Origin: Actinomycetota bacterium | GTDB taxonomy: Bacteria; Actinomycetota; CADDZG01; WHSQ01 | Direction: 5' to 3' | Assembly: GCA_009380005.1 (NCBI GenBank) | Contig: WHSQ01000019.1 | Location: forward strand, 1-49,433 | DNA length: 49,433 nt | In this document: in pieces, positions 44,042 to 49,433 of the stretch | Layout of the letters: every line of letters begins with the position of its first letter | How positions within the stretch are numbered: position 1 is the stretch's first letter | Notes under the pieces: model-generated | Told to the model about the DNA's origin: nothing | Databases searched by the model: none | The model's input: only the letters and a program-made list of their open reading frames with translations | Translations under genes and position numbers: made by a program

Positions 44042-45327
44042 GCGCCGATGCTATCGGCCCAGGCCCGTTCGAAGCTTCGCAGTCCCGAGCCGGTGACCTT
44101 CCGGAAGGCGCGATCCACGTGGTATCGAGCCGTGCCGGCGGTCAGATCCGGGCGCCCCGCGGCCCGATAGAGCGCCACGAGGGCGTCGGGCCCGTAGCGC
44201 TCGGCGAAGTAGGTCATCGCGGACGCCGACTCGACATAGCTGAGGTAGATCGAGTTGCCCGAACCCAAGAGGAAGTCATGATCGCGGGGCAGACGGCCGT
44301 CGACCGCCCCGGAGGCGAGCTGCGATGCGAGGAAGTCCTGCCCGCGCGGGTCACCTGCACCGCCGACGTACTCCGCTATCCCTTCCTCGACGAAGTACGG
44401 GATGAACGGTCCCGAGAGATCGCGACTTGCGACGTGGAGGAGCTCGTGAGCCAGGATATTCAGCTCTCCCTCCCCCGTCCTACCCGCGAAGGCCACAGGA
44501 TTGAGCAGGATCCTGTGTCCGGTGTATTCGATCCCTTCCGTCTGGTCCTCCGACGAATAGGCGAATGCGACGAAGGTGTCCAGAGGGAAGGTCGTCTGGA
44601 GCATCCGCGCGAGCTCCTCCACGTTGGTCGGCGCCAGCACGAGCACCTTCCGCGACCAGCGCTCCGGCCAGTAGCGGCGCACACGCTCCAGCGCGACCTC
44701 GGTGTCCTTCAGGAGATCCGAGCTCACGCTGGCGCAACCGATCGGCGCATCGCACGTGTGGCGCAAGGAGAGGAAGTGACGGCTCCGGTCCACCTCCAGG
44801 TCGCCGAAGTCCCATAGGTGGCGCGTCGAGTACATCCCGACGTCATCGAGGTCGTCGTCATCTGCGATGAGCCATCGATCGCCGCGCTTCACGAACGTGT
44901 AGAAGAACTCCTCCACCGCTTCTGCCCGGTCGAAACCACGCACCCGGTAACGTTCGACGGTGACGGGCAACGCGACGTCATCGGCTTCGTAAACCTTTCG
45001 ATCCCGCTCGCGCGCGAGGTCTCCGTACCGTTGCCACTCGGCCTCGAGACGGTAGGTCCCCAGCGGGACCCTGCGCATGCCGTCGAAGAGGATCCGCTGC
45101 CGCTTCCGGAAGGACCGGGCCCCGCGGTCGATCGTCGCCATGAACGCGTCGCGGTCGCCGGCCAGCACCGCCGCCGCGCGCGCGTCGAGGAGGGACTGGA
45201 CGGCAGAGCGGTCCGACGCCTGTGAGGCCGCGCGCGCCGCCCTCGGCGCCGAGAGGTCGCCCGCCGCGCCACCGAGGACGGACAGGACGGCGAGCCCGAG
45301 AACGAGCACCCGGGCCCGCCGGGACAT
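44038..45327 (-). CDS. Secreted zinc metalloprotease (gluzincin, MA-like)
   Basis: The 429-residue product has a signal peptide (basic MSRRAR, hydrophobic core, cut near AARAA at about 30-34), an N-terminal region resembling an NTF2-like domain with a limiter helix (QSLLDARAAAVLAGDRDAFM), and a gluzincin site H294-E-L-L-H298 with a downstream EEGIAEY supplying E319 as the third ligand. The protein would work outside the membrane; its substrate is unknown. It is sandwiched between fba (TGATG overlap) and thrS (ATGA overlap) in an apparently single transcript, an odd setting for a protease. Confidence 0.85.
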   Translation of the reverse strand: MSRRARVLVLGLAVLSVLGGAAGDLSAPRAARAASQASDRSAVQSLLDARAAAVLAGDRDAFMATIDRGARSFRKRQRILFDGMRRVPLGTYRLEAEWQRYGDLARERDRKVYEADDVALPVTVERYRVRGFDRAEAVEEFFYTFVKRGDRWLIADDDDLDDVGMYSTRHLWDFGDLEVDRSRHFLSLRHTCDAPIGCASVSSDLLKDTEVALERVRRYWPERWSRKVLVLAPTNVEELARMLQTTFPLDTFVAFAYSSEDQTEGIEYTGHRILLNPVAFAGRTGEGELNILAHELLHVASRDLSGPFIPYFVEEGIAEYVGGAGDPRGQDFLASQLASGAVDGRLPRDHDFLLGSGNSIYLSYVESASAMTYFAERYGPDALVALYRAAGRPDLTAGTARYHVDRAFRKVTGSGLRSFERAWADSIGA

Positions 45328-46349
45328 CAGGCGGCCTCGGTCTCCATCCTCGGGTCGTAGGAGCCGGTGCGGGCCGCCCCGTTGAGGCGGGACCGGTGGT
45401 AAAGGGCCTTCTGCCCCTCGTCGACCTTGGCCGCGTCACCCGCCCACGCGCTGAGTGCAGGTGCCTGCAGGGCCCGGCCGTAGGAGAAACTCAGCTCCCA
45501 GGCGCCGTGGTCGATCTGGTTCATGGCGTTGAGGTGCGCCGTCGCCTCGCCGTCGCTCTGGCCGCCGGACAGGAACACGACGCCGGGGAGGCCGTCGGGC
45601 ACGGTCTCGCCGAGCACCTTGACCGTCTGGCGCGCGACCTCCTCGATCCCGGCGCGGTCCGCGGCATCCTTGCCCGACAGGACCATGTTGGTCTTGAGCA
45701 GCGTGCCCTTGATGTCGACGCGGTGCGCGTCGAGCTGTTCGAACAGGGCGGTCAGCGTCCGCGCGGTGGCGTCGTAGCAACGCTCGATGCGGTGGTCCCC
45801 GTCCATGAGCACCTCGGGCTCGACGATCGGGACCATCCCCGCCTCCTGGGACAGGGCCGCGTAGCGCGCCAGGGCGTGCGCGTTCGCCAGGATGCAGAAG
45901 TCGCTCGGGATGTCATCGCCGATCGTGATGACGGCGCGCCACTTCGTGAAGCGCGCGCCGAGCCCAACGTACTCCTCGCAGCGACCGCGCAGCCCATCGA
46001 GGCCTTCCGTCACCTTCTCTTCGGGGAACAGAGCGAGGTCCTTCGCCCCCGTGTCCACCTTGATGCCGGGGATGATGCCCTTGCTCTCCAGCAGTCGTGG
46101 GAAAGGGGTGCCGTCCGAGGAGCTCTGCCGGATCGTCTCGTCGAAGAGGATCACTCCGCTGATGAACTCCTCGAGCCCTTGGGTCGTGAAGAGCATGTCC
46201 CGGTACGCCCGCCGGTTCTCCTCGGTTGACTCGATAGAGATGCTCTTGAAGCGCTTCTCGATCGTGGGGAAGCTCTCGTCCGCCGCCAGGATCCCCTTGT
46301 TCGGCGCCACGAGCGCCTTCGCCGTCTGATGCAGGTCGTCGGCCATCAT
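45327..46349 (-). CDS. Class I fructose-bisphosphate aldolase
   Basis: It cleaves fructose 1,6-bisphosphate in glycolysis. The 340-residue protein is the Schiff-base type: KGILAADESFPTIEKRF at 18-35, SGVILFDETIRQ, GIKVDTG, KWRAV with K136, VPIVEPEVLMDGDH, the Schiff-base lysine K219 in GTLLKTNMVLSG, and VVFLSGGQSDGEATAHLNAMN. ATG 46349 has AAGGAGGG five bases upstream and is followed by a second ATG. It heads the run fba-protease-thrS-HIT. Confidence 0.95.
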   Translation of the reverse strand: MMADDLHQTAKALVAPNKGILAADESFPTIEKRFKSISIESTEENRRAYRDMLFTTQGLEEFISGVILFDETIRQSSSDGTPFPRLLESKGIIPGIKVDTGAKDLALFPEEKVTEGLDGLRGRCEEYVGLGARFTKWRAVITIGDDIPSDFCILANAHALARYAALSQEAGMVPIVEPEVLMDGDHRIERCYDATARTLTALFEQLDAHRVDIKGTLLKTNMVLSGKDAADRAGIEEVARQTVKVLGETVPDGLPGVVFLSGGQSDGEATAHLNAMNQIDHGAWELSFSYGRALQAPALSAWAGDAAKVDEGQKALYHRSRLNGAARTGSYDPRMETEAA

Positions 46350-46416
46350 GACCCTCCTTGTCGGTCTCGGAACCTTCTAGATTGCCGCAGATCGGCCGCC
46401 GCCGCGTGACAGCGCC

Positions 46417-46431
46417 TACCATCTCCGGGAG
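46417..46431 (+). promoter_or_regulatory. Possible leaderless promoter for the TPR-like gene
   Basis: TACCAT at 46417-46422 fits the actinobacterial -10 pattern TANNNT and ends nine bases before ATG 46432, so the transcript could begin at or next to the start codon. The only Shine-Dalgarno-like sequence, GGGAG, directly touches the ATG, too close to work. No clear -35 is seen. Confidence 0.35.
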
Positions 46432-46743
46432 ATGAGCAACGTAGACCTGGTCAAGCTGTACCTGCGGGGCCAGAACCTCGAGCAGCTCGGCCGCGTGGAC
46501 GATGCGATCGACCTGTACGAACGGGGCGTCGCCGAGGCGTTCGATTCGTCGGGTCCCTACGACCGCCTCATCGCCATCTACAGCCACCGGGCGCTCCACG
46601 ACGACGTCGTTCGGGTGGCGGAGGCAGCGATCCGCAACGTGCATACCTACGAGGACAAGCTCGGGTGGTACGAGGTCATGCGGGCCGAGGCCGTCGAGGA
46701 GCGGGGCAAGGCCCCTCGGGCAGTGCCGCGTGCGGGAGAGTGA
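46432..46743 (+). CDS. Small TPR-like protein
   Basis: This 103-residue product has one clear TPR-like helix pair, LYLRGQNLEQLGRVDDAIDL and YERGVAEAFD, with a second possible one beginning RLIAIYSHRALHDDVVRVAE. It is all-helical and has no signal or membrane segment. Such single-repeat proteins usually bind other proteins; the partner is unknown. Its stop TGA overlaps the next start by GTGA, so it is coupled to the methyltransferase gene. Confidence 0.75.
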   Translation: MSNVDLVKLYLRGQNLEQLGRVDDAIDLYERGVAEAFDSSGPYDRLIAIYSHRALHDDVVRVAEAAIRNVHTYEDKLGWYEVMRAEAVEERGKAPRAVPRAGE

Positions 46744-47864
46744 CCGACCTCGAGCACATCCTGATCGAGCGCATCCGCCGGGACGGACCGATGCCGTTCG
46801 CCGCCTTCATGCAGCTGGCGCTCTACCATCCTCGACACGGGTATTACGCCCGCGGACCACGCACCGGCTGGAAAGGCGACTTCATCACGTCGCCGGAACT
46901 GGATCCGGCCTACGGCGGCCTATGGGCGCTCGCTTTCCAGCAGGTGTGGCTCTCCGCCGGACGTCCCGAGGGGTTCACGATCGTGGAGGTCGGTCCGGGA
47001 GAGGGTGGTTTCGCGGCGGCGGTGCTCGGCGCTATCGAGCCGGCATTGCGAACGTCCTTGCGCTACGTGCTCGTCGAGCGCACGCCCGAGGGACAGGCCC
47101 GACAGCGTGAACGCCTCGGAGATCCGGGAGACGTCGTTTGGGTCCCTTCCATCGTGGATCTGGGCTCCGCCCCCATCGGCGTCGTGTTCGCGAACGAAGT
47201 ACTCGACAACGTACCGGTACACGTCGTCGAGCTACGTGATGGGGAATTGATGGAGGTCTGCGTCACGGTCCGCGATGGCGGGCTCGGGAAGGAGCTGCTG
47301 CCGCCGTCGAGCCCGGAGCTTGCCGCGTTCGTCGAACGAACGCGGGCCCAGCTGGCGGACGGCACGCGCTACGAGGTGGGGCTGGGCGCCGTGTCCATGG
47401 CGCGTCGCCTCGCAGGCATCATCGATCGTGGGGCCCTCTTCTTCGTCGACTACGGCGACACGGCGGAGGGATTGTCGGCGCGGCCCGGGGGGACGTTGCT
47501 CACGTACGGAGGATCGGGCGCGAGCCCGGATCTACTGAGCGAGCCCGGTGAACGGGACATCACGTCGCACGCCAACTGGACGGCGATCGACCGGGTCCTG
47601 CGCGAGGCGGGGATGGAGGTGCAAGGGCCCGCCCCTCAAGCCAACGTGCTACGGGGCCTGGGCCTCGGCGTCGTCGACGATGAGCTGCGCGCCGCGCACG
47701 CCGAGGCGCTACGCAACAAAGACGGTGTGCGGGCGGTGGCGGCGCTGTCTCGCCGGCAAGCCTTGGGGGTGTTGGTGGACCCGGCCGGGCTCGGAGGACT
47801 GCAGGTCGTCGCGGGCATGAGGGGAGTGACGTTCAACCTGGGAAGCGACGCGGGGGCCGACTGA
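46740..47864 (+). CDS. SAM-dependent methyltransferase, MidA/NDUFAF7 (DUF185) family
   Basis: The 374-residue protein from GTG 46740 has the family's hallmarks: MPFAAFMQLALYHPRHGYYA, FITSPELDPAYGGLWALAFQQVW, the SAM loop VEVGPGEGGFAAAVL, and VFANEVLDNVPVHVVELRDG. The eukaryotic homologue NDUFAF7 methylates an arginine of complex I; in bacteria the target is generally unknown. It is cotranscribed with the TPR-like gene. It ends 30 bp before a convergent lipoprotein gene. Confidence 0.92.
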   Translation: MTDLEHILIERIRRDGPMPFAAFMQLALYHPRHGYYARGPRTGWKGDFITSPELDPAYGGLWALAFQQVWLSAGRPEGFTIVEVGPGEGGFAAAVLGAIEPALRTSLRYVLVERTPEGQARQRERLGDPGDVVWVPSIVDLGSAPIGVVFANEVLDNVPVHVVELRDGELMEVCVTVRDGGLGKELLPPSSPELAAFVERTRAQLADGTRYEVGLGAVSMARRLAGIIDRGALFFVDYGDTAEGLSARPGGTLLTYGGSGASPDLLSEPGERDITSHANWTAIDRVLREAGMEVQGPAPQANVLRGLGLGVVDDELRAAHAEALRNKDGVRAVAALSRRQALGVLVDPAGLGGLQVVAGMRGVTFNLGSDAGAD

Positions 47865-47894
47865 GCCGGCCCCCAGCGGCATGCGTGCGCGTTC

Positions 47895-48518
47895 TCAGCT
47901 CTCCAGAGCCGGCTGCAGCCTCTCGACCGCCGCCAGCACCCTTTTCTCCCAGCGCCGGGCGACCGCTTCCCCGGTGAGGGCCGGCAGGCCATCCTTCTGG
48001 TTCGGCAGGCAGTGAGCGAGCTCGTGCCCCAGGATGGCGGCCCAGAAGTGCCGCCTCGTGGGCGGCGCCCGGTCCAACAGGCCCTCCTCGTGGTAATGCG
48101 CCTGGAGCCTGAGGTCGTCGTTGATCGCCGTCGGGAAGAAGGTGATGTCACACAGCCTGCCCGCCCCGTCGTCGTCGAGGAAGGGGAACGCGCGGGCCTC
48201 GGCCAGATGCCCGTCCTCCGGCACGTACTGACGCCCCGGGCGAGATCCGATGCTCACGACGTAGAGGTTCTTGGTGAGCCGCCGCCAGAAGCCCACGGCC
48301 CTCAGGTCCCGGATGGCCCGTTGAAGTCGGGCGCGGGTCACGCCGGAAGCGCGGTTGTCGATCTTGGGCAGCCGAACGCTGGGCGTTCGCTGCTCCGGGG
48401 TCGGGGACACGGCCGCGGGCGACGTGGGCCGTGCAGCCGGAGGCGGCCGATCGGACGGGTCACAGGCGGCCAACGCCAGCGCGAGCACCAGCGCCGGGGC
48501 AAGAGCGCGAAAGGCCAT
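47895..48518 (-). CDS. HExxH-containing lipoprotein
   Basis: The 207-residue protein has a signal peptide with lipobox ALAAC (C19), a Pro/Ser/Thr linker of about 30 residues, and a compact domain with H165-E-L-A-H169 (ILGHELAHCLPNQKDGLP), a classical zinc-protease motif. A further His/Glu region, AHYHEEGLLD, precedes it. I cannot place it in a named peptidase family; a third metal ligand downstream may be E184 (LTGEAVARRW), which is a guess. It would be anchored outside the membrane. Confidence 0.75.
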   Translation of the reverse strand: MAFRALAPALVLALALAACDPSDRPPPAARPTSPAAVSPTPEQRTPSVRLPKIDNRASGVTRARLQRAIRDLRAVGFWRRLTKNLYVVSIGSRPGRQYVPEDGHLAEARAFPFLDDDGAGRLCDITFFPTAINDDLRLQAHYHEEGLLDRAPPTRRHFWAAILGHELAHCLPNQKDGLPALTGEAVARRWEKRVLAAVERLQPALES

Positions 48519-48541
48519 GCCCCCAGCCTCTCACCGCTCCG

Positions 48542-49021
48542 CTACTTGAGGAAGCGGATACAGAGGGGATATCGATACCGCTCCCCGCCGTTCGCCCGGA
48601 TCGCCCCGATGATCGCGACGACGACGCTGAACGCGACGAGCGCCGGGAGGACCAGGAATCCGATCAGAGCCAGGATCAAGATCAGCCCCACGATGTAATA
48701 GAGCGACATGCTGAGCTGGAAGTTGAGCGCCTCCCTGCCCTGATCGTCGACCAGAGGGTGCTCCTCTCGCTTGATGAGCCAGACGAGCAGCGGGCCGAGG
48801 ATGTGGCCGAACGGGATCACGAACCCCGAGAACGCCGACAGATGGGCCAGCATGGCGAACATCCGAGCCTGGGGATCCGTGAGCTGGGGCCCGGTGGCCG
48901 GGGGCCCGGAGCCCACCGGAGGGCCCGAGTAGGCGGACGGCGGTCCATCCGCGGCGCCGGGCCCCGCCGGGCCGGGATCTACGGGTCTGTCGTCACCCGG
49001 GCTCTGGGCATCGTGTTCCAT
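48542..49021 (-). CDS. DUF4870 membrane protein
   Basis: The 159-residue protein begins at ATG 49021 after GGAGGAG. Residues 1-50 are Pro/Gly-rich and unstructured. Then comes the DUF4870 pattern: MFAMLAHLSAFSGFVIPFGH, a first helix with ILGPLLVWLIKREEHPLVDDQ, GREALNFQLSMSLYYIVG, and two further helices ending with a short basic tail (YRYPLCIRFLK). The family is common in many bacteria and of unknown role. The longer upstream frame is not used, as the ribosome site and the Pro/Gly-rich N-terminus fit here. Confidence 0.88.
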   Translation of the reverse strand: MEHDAQSPGDDRPVDPGPAGPGAADGPPSAYSGPPVGSGPPATGPQLTDPQARMFAMLAHLSAFSGFVIPFGHILGPLLVWLIKREEHPLVDDQGREALNFQLSMSLYYIVGLILILALIGFLVLPALVAFSVVVAIIGAIRANGGERYRYPLCIRFLK

Positions 49022-49110
49022 CGACTCCTCCCTCCGGGAGCTGCCGCCTCCACCGGGGCGCAGCATCCCTGCTCGCCCTTGGGGCCGGGCGGCCAACCCC
49101 TGAGCCGATG

Positions 49111-49433
49111 CTAGTAGCCCAGGTCGATATCGACCAGACCTTCCAGCTCGCGACCCGCCGCGAAGGCGGAGACGTTGCGCTCGACCATCGCGCGCAGCTC
49201 CGGCAGGGCCATGTCCCAGGTGTTCGCCACGTGTGAAGTGATAAGGGCGTTGTCCATCCCCCACAACGGGTGGCCCTCGGGCAGGGGTTCCGGTTCGGTC
49301 ACGTCGAGCGCCGCTCCCCCGATCGAGCGGGCCTCCAGCGCGGCCACCAGAGCATCGGTGTCGACGTGTGCCCCGCGGGCTACGTTCACGAGCCACGCGT
49401 GAGGCTTCATCAGCGCAAGACGACGAGCATCGA
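49111..49433 (-). CDS. D-isomer-specific 2-hydroxyacid dehydrogenase, N-terminal part off the window
   Basis: Only the last 107 residues or so are present; the frame is open to the right edge (DARRLALMKPHAW). The pattern NVARGAHVDTDALVAAL, GAALDVTEPEPLPEGHPLW and LITSHVANTW is the NAD-binding C-terminal half of the SerA/GyaR family, with the catalytic His in TSHVAN and Glu in EPEPLPEGHP. It could be a phosphoglycerate or glyoxylate-type dehydrogenase; the substrate cannot be fixed from this part. The methionine at 49410 is internal, not a start. Confidence 0.88.
   Translation of the reverse strand, partial: DARRLALMKPHAWLVNVARGAHVDTDALVAALEARSIGGAALDVTEPEPLPEGHPLWGMDNALITSHVANTWDMALPELRAMVERNVSAFAAGRELEGLVDIDLGY

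Overview
The window is GC-rich (roughly two-thirds G+C by eye), has very short intergenic gaps, and many adjacent genes overlap by ATGA, GTGA or TGATG. The gene content is that of an actinobacterium: a PgsA/PatA/PimA phosphatidylinositol-mannoside block, a single bifunctional Rel, pdxS-pdxT, ruvCAB behind a LexA-type box, yajC-secD-secF, apt, and hisS, aspS, alaS and thrS. From memory, the order thrS-HIT-pgsA-patA-pimA-pdxS-pdxT-yebC-ruvC-ruvA-ruvB-yajC-secD-secF-apt-rel-hisS-aspS-rarA-alaS-ruvX-mltG-aroE is the backbone order of Mycobacterium tuberculosis. The accessory genes (DUF4388/roadblock pair, two DUF3048 paralogues, split transketolase, class I aldolase) point to a deep-branching or uncultured actinobacterial lineage rather than a mycobacterium. 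No rRNA, tRNA, CRISPR, insertion sequence or phage gene was seen.

Layout. 1-1526 (minus): a DUF4388 protein, cut by the left edge, and a roadblock/LC7 protein. 1662-13549 (minus): hisS, aspS, a 749-residue membrane protein, rarA, a 55-codon membrane protein, alaS, ruvX, mltG and aroE, read from high to low coordinates. 13644-15439 (plus): the two halves of a transketolase. 15437-26247 (minus): ruvC, ruvA, ruvB, yajC, secD, secF, apt, a DUF7662-like protein, rel, a penicillin-binding lipoprotein, dtd and a broken DUF983 zinc ribbon. 26338-27363: two small minus-strand genes divergent from a CGNR zinc-finger regulator, with a TAACC/GGTTA-rich control region between them. 27373-37266 (minus): pgsA, patA, pimA, a lipoprotein, a degenerate M48 peptidase, two DUF3048 proteins, pdxS, pdxT, yebC and a class III nucleotide cyclase. 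37355-41612 (plus): an EF-G-like GTPase and two membrane proteins, interrupting the conserved HIT-pgsA neighbourhood. 41619-46349 (minus): fba, a secreted metalloprotease, thrS and a HIT protein. 46432-47864 (plus): a small TPR-like protein and a MidA-type methyltransferase. 47895-49433 (minus): an HExxH lipoprotein, a DUF4870 protein and the C-terminal part of a 2-hydroxyacid dehydrogenase cut by the right edge.

Working together. The central part is housekeeping: aminoacyl-tRNA synthesis and proofreading (alaS, aspS, hisS, thrS, dtd), Holliday-junction processing (ruvC, ruvA, ruvB, ruvX by family name only, rarA), Sec export (yajC, secD, secF), envelope building (mltG, the PBP, pgsA-patA-pimA), the stringent response (rel) and vitamin B6 (pdxS, pdxT). 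The less understood parts are the CGNR-linked small-gene cassette, the pseudo-peptidase and DUF3048 pair beside the PIM genes, the EF-G-like insertion, and the DUF4388/roadblock pair. No defence system, toxin-antitoxin pair or biosynthetic cluster was identified.
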